Assembly: GCA_946626345.1 (NCBI GenBank)
Contig: CAMOUB010000006.1
Span: forward strand, 1-36,355
Source of the DNA: an uncultured Caryophanales bacterium
GTDB lineage: Bacteria > Bacillota_I > Bacilli_A > Acholeplasmatales > Anaeroplasmataceae
DNA: 36,355 nt
Reading direction: 5' to 3'
Part shown: positions 6,507-14,801 of the stretch, piece by piece
Position numbering within the stretch: the stretch's first letter is position 1
How the letters are laid out: each line of letters starts with the position of its first letter
Made by a program: the position numbers and the translations under genes
The notes under the pieces: model-generated
What the model was told of the DNA's origin: nothing
What the model saw: only the letters and a program-made list of their open reading frames with translations
The model's database searches: none

Positions 6507-7193
6507 CTACTCAGTTGTTAAAACCTTATCAGCCTTAGCAAATTTAAATGCTGTGTTAATGTATGTATCCCAGCTATATTCAGCAGAATCTTCACTCTTA
6601 GAATATGTTTGTGAATTAAATACTAATGAGTCTGATTTAAATACTAATAATGCAGGATAAGTTTCTAAATCAAAATTATCTTGGCTCTTATATAAGCCAT
6701 TGCTTGATTCAACTAATGAATTGATATTCTCATTAATAATAGAATTATATTCATCAACCTTATTTTTATATGTAGCAGTTGCTTTTAAATCATCATCTGC
6801 TTTTTCAACATAATCAGCAAACCATAAATATACACTTTTTACATCATATTCTTTAGCTAGGTTATTTACCTTAGATAAATTTTCTAAGAATTCTGCATTA
6901 GCTAAAGAACCATAGAATACAAATGTATAATCATTAGATTTTTTCTTTTTAGAAATACCATTAATTTTTGTTTCCTTTAATACATTTTCTTCAGGAATAA
7001 ATGAATACTGAGCATTATTTTTACTATTGTAATCAGATATTGCTTTATTATATTTTTCAAGTTGTACAGCTGAACCCTTTGGAATATTAATAATAATTGT
7101 TGCAGCAATCAATGCTAAAATACCAACAATTAGAAATACTAATTCCTTAGTCCATTTAAATTTTGTTTTGTTTCTTTTACTCTTTGATGCCAT
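6507..7193 (-). CDS. Membrane-anchored protein with a cysteine-free thioredoxin-like domain
   Basis: I do not recognise a named family. The 228-residue protein has a Lys/Arg-rich cytoplasmic start (1-16), one membrane helix (about 18-38) and an extracellular domain. That domain contains 'YTFVFYGS', then a helix, 'VKSVYLWFADY', and near the end 'LETYPALLVFKSDSLV'. This order, with a cis-Pro-like 'YPALLVF', resembles thioredoxin-fold proteins such as TlpA or bacteriocin-transport accessory proteins. There is no cysteine anywhere, so it cannot be a redox enzyme. A strong promoter precedes it and a terminator follows it before argS. A binding, chaperone-like or structural role outside the membrane is possible. 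Confidence 0.6.
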   Translation of the reverse strand: MASKSKRNKTKFKWTKELVFLIVGILALIAATIIINIPKGSAVQLEKYNKAISDYNSKNNAQYSFIPEENVLKETKINGISKKKKSNDYTFVFYGSLANAEFLENLSKVNNLAKEYDVKSVYLWFADYVEKADDDLKATATYKNKVDEYNSIINENINSLVESSNGLYKSQDNFDLETYPALLVFKSDSLVFNSQTYSKSEDSAEYSWDTYINTAFKFAKADKVLTTE

Positions 7194-7252
7194 ATTTTTA
7201 ACTCCTTTTTAGGTAGGTTATAATTTATTATAATTTTTTCATATGCCATTTC

Positions 7253-7281
7253 ATTATATCAAAAATAGGGTAATATATCAA
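7253..7281 (-). promoter_or_regulatory. Promoter of the membrane-anchored thioredoxin-like gene and probably argS
   Basis: The minus strand has TTGATA (7276-7281), a 17-bp spacer and TATAAT (7253-7258), with an expected start near 7246, about 50 bases before the ATG. The remainder of the 7194-7486 gap is AT-rich and otherwise holds only the divergent glgA promoter. Confidence 0.8.
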
Positions 7282-7405
7282 TACAAAATACTTTTTTTTT
7301 AAGCCTACATAAATCTTGAAACTTTTTATTTTTTATGTTCAGATATTTCAATAAACTTTTTCTTAAAAAAAGTCTATTTTCTTTATAAATCTATCGCTTA
7401 TTTAC

Positions 7406-7435
7406 TTGATTAATAAGGCAAAACTATTGTATAAT
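7406..7435 (+). promoter_or_regulatory. glgA-glgC promoter
   Basis: TTGATT (7406-7411), an 18-bp spacer and TATAAT (7430-7435) lie about 50 bases before the glgA ATG, which has a GGAGGT ribosome site at 7475-7480. Confidence 0.75.
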
Positions 7436-7486
7436 ACAATATATAGAAGTTCTATGACAAAATTAAAATTGAATGGAGGTTAAGAT

Positions 7487-8902
7487 ATGAAAATCTTAAT
7501 TTGTGCTAGTGAAGGTGCACCATATGCCAAAACTGGTGGCTTAGCTGATGTTATAGGAGCTTTGCCTAAGGCTTTAATAGAAAATGGCTGTGATGCAAGA
7601 GTAATACTTCCATATTACAAAAAAATAAAAGATAAAAACATTGCCGAATATAAAGGATATGCATATGTTAGAATCGGTTCTTCTACTGAATATGTAGGTG
7701 TATTTGAAGCAATACATGATGGAGTTACTTTCTATTTTATAGATAGTGATAGATATTTTAATAGAGATGGATTCTATGGATATGGTGATGATGGAGAAAG
7801 ATTTGCATTCTTCGATTTTGCAGTACTTGAAGCAATGAAGGTAGTTCAATTCTTCCCAGATATCATTCATTTAAATGACTGGCAAGCAGGACTTGTACCT
7901 TATATTTTAAGAAATAATTATTGGGCATACCCTGAATTCAATAGAATTAAAACAGTATTCTCAATTCATAATATCCAATATCAAGGAAATTTCCCAATGG
8001 ATATGATGAATATATTATTCATGCCATATTCTAATTCACTAGAATTTGGTGGATGTATTAATTTTATGAAATCAGCAATTATGGAATCAAATGCTATTAC
8101 TACTGTTTCTCCTACATATAAAAATGAGGTATTAACAGATCAATATGGTTATTATTTAAATAATATATTAGGACTTAGATATTTTGATTTCTATGGAATA
8201 TTAAATGGTATTGATGTTGTTAAATATAATCCAGAAACTGATAAGAACCTATTTAAAAATTATAATATTAAGACAGTTACTTCTGGTAAGAAAGCAAATA
8301 AAGAAGGCTTGTTAAAGCAATTTGGTTTACCAGTTGAAGATGTTCCTGTATTTGGTTTAGTATCTAGATTAGTAGATCAAAAAGGTATTGATTTACTTGA
8401 ACCAATTATTGATGAAGTAATTAATTATAGTAATGCTAAATTCATTTTAATGGGCTCAGGTGATTCTTATTATGAAAACTTCTTTAGAAGTGTTGAAGCA
8501 AGACATCCTGATAGATTTAAATGCTATATTGGATATAGTGATGAGATAGCTCAAAAGATTTATGCAGGATCAGATATATTCTTAATGCCATCTAAATTTG
8601 AACCATGTGGCTTAGGACAAATGATCGCAATGCGTTATGGTACTCTTCCACTTGTAAGAGAAACTGGTGGATTAAAAGATACAGTAATTCCTTTTAATGT
8701 TTATACAGGTGAAGGTACAGGATTTACATTTACTAACTTTAATTCTTATGACCTAAAGGAAGTAATGTTCTTAGCTATTAATACTTATAACAATAATAAA
8801 ATTGCATTTAAGAAAATGATTAAATCAGCAATGGAAAAGGACTTCAGCTGGAAGCAATCAGCTTTAGCCTACATTGATTTATATAATAAGCTAGTAAGAT
8901 AA
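7487..8902 (+). CDS. glgA: Glycogen synthase (ADP-glucose type, GT5)
   Basis: This 471-residue enzyme adds glucose from ADP-glucose to the growing alpha-1,4-glucan. The ADP-glucose motif 'KTGGLADV' is at residues 15-22, the acceptor-side 'HLNDWQAG' is present, and the C-terminal GT-B donor site 'SKFEPCGLGQMIAMRYGTLPLVRETGGL' region contains the conserved catalytic glutamate. Length is typical of bacterial GlgA. It is the first gene of a two-gene unit with glgC 13 bases downstream, so the donor sugar and the polymer are made from the same transcript. No branching enzyme or phosphorylase gene is in the window. Confidence 0.96.
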   Translation: MKILICASEGAPYAKTGGLADVIGALPKALIENGCDARVILPYYKKIKDKNIAEYKGYAYVRIGSSTEYVGVFEAIHDGVTFYFIDSDRYFNRDGFYGYGDDGERFAFFDFAVLEAMKVVQFFPDIIHLNDWQAGLVPYILRNNYWAYPEFNRIKTVFSIHNIQYQGNFPMDMMNILFMPYSNSLEFGGCINFMKSAIMESNAITTVSPTYKNEVLTDQYGYYLNNILGLRYFDFYGILNGIDVVKYNPETDKNLFKNYNIKTVTSGKKANKEGLLKQFGLPVEDVPVFGLVSRLVDQKGIDLLEPIIDEVINYSNAKFILMGSGDSYYENFFRSVEARHPDRFKCYIGYSDEIAQKIYAGSDIFLMPSKFEPCGLGQMIAMRYGTLPLVRETGGLKDTVIPFNVYTGEGTGFTFTNFNSYDLKEVMFLAINTYNNNKIAFKKMIKSAMEKDFSWKQSALAYIDLYNKLVR

Positions 8903-8915
8903 TAGGGGGAATAAT

Positions 8916-10145
8916 ATGGAAACTTTAGCTTTAATTTTAGCTGGTGGACGTGGTTCTAGATTAGATATCTTATCAGAAAAGAGATCTAAACCAGCTGTAC
9001 CATTTGCAGGTAAATTCAGAATTATTGACTTTGCCTTATCAAATTGTACAAACTCAGGAATCTTTCAAATTGGTATTTTAACACAATATTTACCACTATC
9101 ATTAAATGAGCACATCGGTGTAGGTAAGCCATGGGACTTAGACAGACGTGATTCATTCGTAACATTATTACAACCAAATAACTCTTGGTATAATGGTACT
9201 GCTGACGCTGTAAGAAAGAATCTTGAATTCGTTAAGCGTTATGCTTCTAAATATGTATTAATCCTATCTGGAGATCATATTTATAAAATGGATTATTCAA
9301 AATTAATTGAACAACATAAACAAACTGGTGCTGATTTAACAATCGCTGCTAAAATCGTACCAATGGAAGAAGCATCTAGATTTGGTATTCTAGAAACTGA
9401 TTCTAATTTAAGAATTAATAAATTCGTAGAAAAACCAAAGGAACCAAAATCAAATAAAGCTTCTATGGGTATTTATGTATTCTCAACTCAAGCATTAATT
9501 GATGCAATTGAAGCTCATCCTGATATTGATGACCTAGACTTCGGTATGCATATCATTCCTGATATGATAAAGACTAAAAATGTATATGCATATGAATATT
9601 ATGATTACTGGAAGGATGTAGGAACATATGATTCTTATGTAGAAGCAAACTTAGAATTATGTAAGAATGCACAATTAGACCTATATGATCCAAACTGGAA
9701 AATCTATACAAAATCTGAAGACCTACCTCCAGTTAGAGTAGGTGGAGATGCTACTATTAGAACATCACTTGTATCAAATGGTTGTATCATTGATGGTGAT
9801 GTAGAAAATTCAGTATTATCACCAGGTGTTGTTGTAGGTGAAGGTTCTACTGTTAAAAATTCAGTAATCCTAAATGATGTAATCATTGGTAAGAATTGTA
9901 AGATTGAAGATACAATTATTGATAAAAATACAGTAATTGGTGATAATTCTGTTATCGGTACTGGTGATAAATCAATTGCTAATAAGGATAAACCTAAATT
10001 ATTATCTTCTGGATTAAATGTTATCGGTAAGAAATTAATTTTACCTGAGGGCTTAGTAGTTGAAAGAAATGTAAGAATCTTCTCTTCTCCTAATCCAAAG
10101 GAAATTACAGATAAGCATATTCGTGCTGGTGAAACAATTAAATAA
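8916..10145 (+). CDS. glgC: Glucose-1-phosphate adenylyltransferase
   Basis: This 409-residue enzyme makes ADP-glucose from ATP and glucose-1-phosphate, the committed step of glycogen synthesis. The nucleotidyltransferase signature 'GGRGSRL' (residues 10-16) is followed by 'SKPAVPFAGKFRIIDF'. 'GTADAVRKN', 'LSGDHIYKMDY' and 'FVEKPKEPK' mark the sugar-nucleotide site. The last about 120 residues are a left-handed beta-helix of hexapeptide-like repeats that builds the allosteric dimer interface. It follows glgA behind a GGGGG ribosome site. Length and motifs fit catalytic GlgC rather than the non-catalytic GlgD paralogue. Confidence 0.95.
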   Translation: METLALILAGGRGSRLDILSEKRSKPAVPFAGKFRIIDFALSNCTNSGIFQIGILTQYLPLSLNEHIGVGKPWDLDRRDSFVTLLQPNNSWYNGTADAVRKNLEFVKRYASKYVLILSGDHIYKMDYSKLIEQHKQTGADLTIAAKIVPMEEASRFGILETDSNLRINKFVEKPKEPKSNKASMGIYVFSTQALIDAIEAHPDIDDLDFGMHIIPDMIKTKNVYAYEYYDYWKDVGTYDSYVEANLELCKNAQLDLYDPNWKIYTKSEDLPPVRVGGDATIRTSLVSNGCIIDGDVENSVLSPGVVVGEGSTVKNSVILNDVIIGKNCKIEDTIIDKNTVIGDNSVIGTGDKSIANKDKPKLLSSGLNVIGKKLILPEGLVVERNVRIFSSPNPKEITDKHIRAGETIK

Positions 10146-10158
10146 TATGAATTATATA

Positions 10159-10190
10159 GAGTTGTAAGTTATTACTTACAGCTCTTTTAT
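10159..10190 (+). terminator. Terminator of glgA-glgC
   Basis: GAGTTGTAAGT pairs with ACTTACAGCTC (one G-U) around a 4-base loop, followed by TTTTATTTT, starting 14 bases after the glgC stop. Confidence 0.85.
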
Positions 10191-10200
10191 TTTATGTAAA

Positions 10201-10229
10201 ATAAAAAGAAAGCATTAAATTGCTTTCTT
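10201..10229 (-). terminator. Terminator of the RNA helicase gene
   Basis: On the minus strand AAGAAAGCA and TGCTTTCTT form a 9-bp stem that includes the last codons and the stop codon, followed by TTTTATTTT. Confidence 0.7.
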
Positions 10230-11543
10230 CTTTCTTCTTGCCTTCTTCTTTGCTTTTTGATCTTTAGCTTTTAATTTATCAGCTATTTCATTAATCATAG
10301 CTTGTCTTCTTTTCTTATATCCAGGCTTTTTATCTCCAAGAGGTACATATTTTGCTGCCTCTTTTTGATAATCAGTTGTAGGTTTAATTCTATCAGCTCT
10401 TGTATTTCTTCCTTTATACTCTACTAATTCACCATTTTTGAATTCAAAATATTCAGGCTTAATCTTTTTCTTAGCTAAATTATCTAAATAATCATTATCT
10501 AATTCATCATATAATGTATAAACAATACCATCATTATGCATTCTTCCAGTTCTTCCACTTCTATGAACATAGAATTCATAATCATATGGTAATTCATAAT
10601 TAATAATATGTGAAATACCAGGAATATCAATTCCACGAGCTGCAAGATCTGTTGCTACTATAAATTGATATTTCAATTTAGCAGCATCTTGAATAACTCT
10701 TTTTCTTTCACGTGGTGACATATCGCCTTGGATTTGTCCTACAAAATATCCTTTAGCCTGTAATTTACCAGCAAGGTCTATTACAGTTTCTTTTTTATTT
10801 GCAAATATTAAACATAAATAAGGATGGAATGTATCTAAAAGATTAGTTAGGACTTCAAATCTTTCTTTATATTTTAATGGAATCCAAATATGCTTTATAT
10901 TTAATTCTGAATCATCCTTTATTTCAGTAAAATATACATTTGTCATGTATTTCTTTAAATATGGTAATATTGCTTCAGCAATTGTTGCTGAAAAGAACAT
11001 CATACGTGATTTATCACATACCTTAGTTATTTCATCTAATTCCTCTTGGAATCCATTTTCAAATGTCATATCTACTTCATCAATAACTAATATTTTAGAT
11101 GTATATATTTTTAATACATTTTCATTTATTGCTAGATCTTTAATTTTTCCTGGTGTACCAATAACAATTTGAGGCATATTATTTTTTAATTTCTCAATTT
11201 CCTTTAATCTATCAGTTCCACCTGAATATAATTTTATATTAATAGTTTCACCACAAAATGATGCAATATGTGATGCAACCTTATATATTTGCATCGCAAG
11301 TTCCTTTGTTGGGGCTATTATTGTAGCTTGAACCTCTTGTAATTTTTCATCTAATGTTTGAAAAATAGGAATTAAAAATGCATGAGTTTTACCTGAACCT
11401 GTTTTTGATTTAGCTAATATATTTTTAGTATCACTAAAAAATTGATCAAAAACTGATTTTTGAACATCACTAAATTCAGTAAAATGTAGATCTTTAATAG
11501 CACTAACTATATAATTTTTTAATTCATATCCTAAATATTGCAT
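10215..11543 (-). CDS. DEAD-box family ATP-dependent RNA helicase
   Basis: This 442-residue helicase, counted from ATG 11543, has both RecA domains. Motifs are Q-motif 'FSDVQKSVF', motif I 'AKSKTGSGKT' (44-53), Ia 'APTKELAMQ', motif II 'DEVD' (155-158, in place of DEAD), motif III 'SAT' (185-187), 'ATDLAARGIDIP', and motif VI 'HRSGRTGR' (327-334). The Lys/Arg-rich tail (KKKARRKKK) is the usual non-specific RNA-binding extension. It resembles CshB-type cold-shock helicases involved in ribosome assembly and mRNA decay, but the exact subtype is uncertain. The upstream TTG at 11567 is rejected as start: AAAGGAGTG lies between it and the ATG, and the predicted transcript start is near 11564. Confidence 0.93.
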   Translation of the reverse strand: MQYLGYELKNYIVSAIKDLHFTEFSDVQKSVFDQFFSDTKNILAKSKTGSGKTHAFLIPIFQTLDEKLQEVQATIIAPTKELAMQIYKVASHIASFCGETINIKLYSGGTDRLKEIEKLKNNMPQIVIGTPGKIKDLAINENVLKIYTSKILVIDEVDMTFENGFQEELDEITKVCDKSRMMFFSATIAEAILPYLKKYMTNVYFTEIKDDSELNIKHIWIPLKYKERFEVLTNLLDTFHPYLCLIFANKKETVIDLAGKLQAKGYFVGQIQGDMSPRERKRVIQDAAKLKYQFIVATDLAARGIDIPGISHIINYELPYDYEFYVHRSGRTGRMHNDGIVYTLYDELDNDYLDNLAKKKIKPEYFEFKNGELVEYKGRNTRADRIKPTTDYQKEAAKYVPLGDKKPGYKKRRQAMINEIADKLKAKDQKAKKKARRKKKAI

Positions 11544-11570
11544 TTTACCACTCCTTTTTTTAACCAATTT

Positions 11571-11599
11571 ATAATAGCATTAAAAATAAAATATTACAA
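11571..11599 (-). promoter_or_regulatory. RNA helicase promoter
   Basis: The minus strand has TTGTAA (11594-11599), a 17-bp spacer and TATTAT (11571-11576). It lies immediately after the dinB stop and about 28 bases before the helicase ATG. Confidence 0.75.
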
Positions 11600-11602
11600 G
11601 TT

Positions 11603-12799
11603 TTATTTCTTTTTATTCTTATTAAAATAGATTGTTTCATCACCATATTTTTTATTAATTTCAGATAATAATTTATTTATATTTGCTTCCTTTTCAGTTC
11701 TATCAGTAACTGTAAAAATATTATATTCTTCCTTTAATTCGCTTCGCTTAACCATATTTGCAAAGCCAACTCCTGCAAGCCTATATGTTTTTTCTTCATT
11801 AAATAATTCATTTAATAAATCTTCAGCTATGCTATTAAATGTAAATAAATCATCTGTATATTCATCAAGAGTTTGTCTTTTACTAATAGTATTAAAATTT
11901 GAATCTCTTAATGTTACTACTACAGTTTTACAAACATATTCACCTTTTATTAATCTTTGATATATTTCTCTTAATAAAGCTCTAATACTAGATAAAATAT
12001 CAATCATTGATGATTTATGAATATCAAATGTTGTTTCAGTTGATATTGATTTAGAATTATTATATCTATCAGGCTTAACCTCATTTGATGATTTACCTAA
12101 AATATGAGTTGTTGCATATTCATATGTATTTATACCTACTAAAGATATAATTAAATCCCTATTTGATGGATTCATAAAATCACCAATTGTATTAATATTA
12201 GCATCTAATAATTTAGGATAAGTTTTCTTACCTATTCCAAATATATCTTTTACAGATAGAGGATATAATTTCTCTTCTATTTCTCTTTTTCTTAATACAG
12301 TTAAGCCAAGAGGCTTTTGCATATCAGATGCCATTTTAGCTAAAAATAATGTAGGTGCTATACCTATTGAACATGGTAGGTCTAATTCTCTTAATAATCT
12401 TAATTGTATCTCTTTAGCTAAAACTAATGGATGAACTCTCTTGGATATTTCTGTCATATCAGCATATACCTCATCAATTGATGCAACCTCTATTAAATTT
12501 GTATATTGTTTAATAATATCTATAAATAAATAATGATATTTTTTATATGCTTCAAAATTATGATTAACAACTAATAATGTAGGTAAGATTTTATATGCTT
12601 CAATAATAGGCATTGCTGAATGTATTCCATATTTTCTAGCTTCATATGAGGCTGTAGATAAGACCCCTTTTAAAGTTCCTTCTCTTCCTATAGCGAATGC
12701 TTTACCCCTAAGTGATGGATTCAATTTGCACTGGACACTACAAAAATATGCATTCATATCAATATGAAATATTATTCTTCCCTTATAATTTTTTAGCAT
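11603..12799 (-). CDS. dinB: DNA polymerase IV (Y-family translesion polymerase)
   Basis: This 398-residue polymerase copies past damaged template bases. The palm carboxylates are D14 in 'FHIDMNAYF' and D109/E110 in 'ASIDEVYAD'. The steric-gate aromatic lies in 'AYF' (18-19), and 'TASYEARKYGI' is the Y-family finger motif. The thumb 'GIGKKTYPKL' contains the helix-hairpin-helix, and a little-finger domain follows. The extreme C-terminus is Lys/Asn-rich and lacks a clear QLxLF-type beta-clamp peptide, which may lie elsewhere or be degenerate. A likely promoter (TGTTATAAT, 12851-12859) points at it. No LexA-type operator was recognised. Confidence 0.92.
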   Translation of the reverse strand: MLKNYKGRIIFHIDMNAYFCSVQCKLNPSLRGKAFAIGREGTLKGVLSTASYEARKYGIHSAMPIIEAYKILPTLLVVNHNFEAYKKYHYLFIDIIKQYTNLIEVASIDEVYADMTEISKRVHPLVLAKEIQLRLLRELDLPCSIGIAPTLFLAKMASDMQKPLGLTVLRKREIEEKLYPLSVKDIFGIGKKTYPKLLDANINTIGDFMNPSNRDLIISLVGINTYEYATTHILGKSSNEVKPDRYNNSKSISTETTFDIHKSSMIDILSSIRALLREIYQRLIKGEYVCKTVVVTLRDSNFNTISKRQTLDEYTDDLFTFNSIAEDLLNELFNEEKTYRLAGVGFANMVKRSELKEEYNIFTVTDRTEKEANINKLLSEINKKYGDETIYFNKNKKK

Positions 12800-12829
12800 T
12801 TTAATCTTCCTTTTTTTAATTAATTATTA

Positions 12830-12859
12830 TATAATGATTAATGATTAATTTATTATAAC
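12830..12859. promoter_or_regulatory. Divergent promoter region between dinB and the small membrane protein
   Basis: On the minus strand TGTTATAAT (12851-12859) is an extended -10 for dinB. On the plus strand TATAAT (12830-12835) suits the small protein gene. A direct repeat ATGATTA-ATGATTA lies between them. The -35 boxes are poor on both strands. Confidence 0.45.
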
Positions 12860-12885
12860 ATTTTTTATTAAGTGGGTGAAGAATT

Positions 12886-13113
12886 TTGAGTAGAAAAGAT
12901 GACTATAAAGCAACTGCTAAAAAGAATAAAAATGCTAAAGCATATAATGAAGATAAAGCAGCAGCTATAGAAGAGAAAAAAGATAAGAAAACTAAAGCTT
13001 ATAGAAATCCTGCAAAGACTTTAGCTGGAAAAATTATAATTATAATTCTTGCATTAGTAATGGCTTTAGGTGGTTTATTTAGTTTAATTTGGTTAATTAT
13101 ACAAAACAGATAA
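12886..13113 (+). CDS. Small Lys-rich single-pass membrane protein of unknown function
   Basis: This 75-residue protein has a TTG start behind GGGTGA. Residues 1-47 are highly charged (Lys, Asp, Glu) and hydrophilic, with no predicted fold. Residues about 48-70 form one strong membrane helix ('GKIIIIILALVMALGGLFSLIWLII'-like region), and the protein ends in NR. The positively charged N-terminus suggests N-in orientation with almost nothing outside. It has its own terminator, so it is probably a single-gene unit. I do not recognise the family. Codon use and the clean start and stop with regulatory sites support a real gene. Confidence 0.72.
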   Translation: MSRKDDYKATAKKNKNAKAYNEDKAAAIEEKKDKKTKAYRNPAKTLAGKIIIIILALVMALGGLFSLIWLIIQNR

Positions 13114-13115
13114 TT

Positions 13116-13140
13116 AAAAGGGGGTTACCCCTTTTATTAT
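13116..13140 (+). terminator. Terminator after the small membrane protein, close to the HAD gene start
   Basis: AAAAGGGG and CCCCTTTT form an 8-bp stem with a GTTA loop and then TTTTATTATTTT. The HAD start codon is only about 18 bases beyond the T tract. Confidence 0.85.
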
Positions 13141-13157
13141 TTTAAAAAGGTGATTAA

Positions 13158-13973
13158 ATGATAAAAATAGTAACAATTGACTTAGATGGCACATTATTTA
13201 CTGCTGATAAGAAAATTACATTTGAAAATAAAGTAGCAATTGCAAAATGTCATGATTTAGGAGTAAAAATAGTTATCGCAACAGGTAGACCCATATCTGG
13301 AGTAATGCCAGTCTTAGAAGAATTGGGATTAACTTCTACTTCTGATTATGCAATTATTTATAACGGCTCTAAAATAATTAATGTTGGTACAGGAGAAACT
13401 ATTAGTGTTTCTTCAATTGATGGAGCTATTATAAAAAAACTATATGCTGAATCGAAAAGACTTGGAGTATTTATCCATGCATATAAAGAAAATGGAGATT
13501 TAATAACTCCACTTATGAACCCTTATACTGAAGTTGAAGTAACAATTAATAGACTAGATTATAATATAGTTGATTTTAATACAATCAAAGATGATGATAA
13601 ATTCATTAAATGCTTATTTACAGGCTCTAATGAAGATATAACAAGAATTATGCCTTTAGTTAATAAAGAATTCTATACTAACTACAGTATGGTTAGATCA
13701 TCAAAAATCTTTTTAGAATTTTTGAAAAAAGGAATTGAAAAAGGTAGTGCATTAAAATCTTTAGCATCATATCTAAACATAAAAATGGAAGATACAATGG
13801 CTATAGGCGATGCAGGAAACGATATACCTATGATAGCTGCTGCAGGCATTGGAGTTGCTATGAAAAACTCTTTTCCTGAGGTATTCCCACACGCAAATTA
13901 CATAACAAAAAATGACAATAACAATTCTGGAGTTGCTGAAGCATTAAATAAATTTATTATAAATAATAGATAA
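13158..13973 (+). CDS. Cof-type HAD-superfamily phosphatase
   Basis: This 271-residue soluble phosphatase is of HAD subclass IIB. The nucleophile is D8 in 'DLDGTLF', with the general acid D10. Motif II lies in 'IATGRP', the lysine of motif III in 'LKKGIEKGSAL', and motif IV is 'GDAGNDIPMI', which binds Mg2+. The alpha/beta cap sits between motifs II and III, as in Cof/YidA/YbjI enzymes that hydrolyse sugar phosphates and flavin or pyridoxal phosphates. The substrate cannot be read from sequence. The ribosome site is AAGGTGAT. No free-standing promoter fits between the preceding terminator and the start, so expression may use read-through or a promoter inside the upstream gene. Confidence 0.92.
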   Translation: MIKIVTIDLDGTLFTADKKITFENKVAIAKCHDLGVKIVIATGRPISGVMPVLEELGLTSTSDYAIIYNGSKIINVGTGETISVSSIDGAIIKKLYAESKRLGVFIHAYKENGDLITPLMNPYTEVEVTINRLDYNIVDFNTIKDDDKFIKCLFTGSNEDITRIMPLVNKEFYTNYSMVRSSKIFLEFLKKGIEKGSALKSLASYLNIKMEDTMAIGDAGNDIPMIAAAGIGVAMKNSFPEVFPHANYITKNDNNNSGVAEALNKFIINNR

Positions 13974-13993
13974 AAGACCCATTTGGGTCTTTT
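13972..13993. terminator. Bidirectional terminator between HAD and hydrolase genes
   Basis: AAAAGACCC and GGGTCTTTT form a perfect 9-bp stem with an ATTT loop. It covers the stop codons of the two convergent genes and closes the long minus-strand operon. Confidence 0.85.
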
Positions 13994-14798
13994 ACTTTAA
14001 TCTTTTTATAATATCAGCAATTGTTCTTTTTGCTTCTAGTGAATCTGTTAATATTGGATAAATATGAGTCATACCTTCTTCTATTATTAATTCTAATTTA
14101 GTGTTATTATCTTTAATTATCTCTTTAAATTTTAAAATATCCAAATACAAAATATCATTAGTACCGCTATATATTGTTATATTAGGTAAATTAGATAAAT
14201 TTCCATATAATGGACTAACTAGATAATTTTTAGTATCTAAGTTTCCACTCCATCTTTTACCCATTTCTCTTAATCCTATATCTGATAATATAGGATCATT
14301 TTTTTCTATGCTAGAATAATCATTATCTAAAGATACATCTAACCATGGAGATATTAAAATTAATTCTTTAGGCATTTCATATTTTTCGTTACATAAATAT
14401 TCAGCTAATCCTAAAGCTAGACCTCCACCTGCAGAATCACCAATAAAATAAATATTGTGATCTATATATTTCATATATAGTTTTAATACCATATTATATG
14501 CATCTTGATATGTATATTTTGGTGCAAGTGGATATAGTGGAGCTAATACCATTTTATTGGTTTCTTTTGCTATTTTTTCGCATAACTTTATATGTTCAGG
14601 AAATATTTCTTTAATATAAGCTCCACCATGTAAATATATAATTATATCATTTGATGAAACTCCAAACTGTAAAACATAATTATCATTAATTTTAAAGTGA
14701 TTATAATTATTTAAAAATGAATAATCTCTAGAATTAGCTAAAATATCCATAAATTTATTCGCTTCTAATTTATCACAAAAATATATTTGCTTTGGCAT
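13992..14798 (-). CDS. Alpha/beta hydrolase (HSL-like esterase)
   Basis: This 268-residue hydrolase belongs to the hormone-sensitive-lipase-like group. The oxyanion motif is 'YLHGGAYIKE', the nucleophile elbow is 'GDSAGGGLA' (serine between Asp and Ala), the acid is in 'SGTNDILY', and the histidine in 'GMTHIYPI'. It should hydrolyse small esters or acylated compounds in the cytoplasm, as no signal peptide is present. It is the last gene of the seven-gene operon, 3 bases after the TIR-STAND gene. The link to its neighbours is unknown; it could deacylate a substrate of the ABC exporter or glycerate-related esters, but this is speculation. Confidence 0.88.
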   Translation of the reverse strand: MPKQIYFCDKLEANKFMDILANSRDYSFLNNYNHFKINDNYVLQFGVSSNDIIIYLHGGAYIKEIFPEHIKLCEKIAKETNKMVLAPLYPLAPKYTYQDAYNMVLKLYMKYIDHNIYFIGDSAGGGLALGLAEYLCNEKYEMPKELILISPWLDVSLDNDYSSIEKNDPILSDIGLREMGKRWSGNLDTKNYLVSPLYGNLSNLPNITIYSGTNDILYLDILKFKEIIKDNNTKLELIIEEGMTHIYPILTDSLEAKRTIADIIKRLK

Positions 14799-14801
14799 AA
14801 A

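Noticed and set aside
7574-7870. 98-residue reading frame on the minus strand inside glgA
   Set aside because: It lies wholly opposite a conserved gene, has no ribosome site or recognisable domain, and is rich in Ile/Ser/Tyr as expected for an antisense shadow.
11543-11567. TTG at 11567 as RNA helicase start
   Set aside because: The ribosome site lies downstream of it, the predicted transcript begins near 11564, and ATG 11543 fits the family start.
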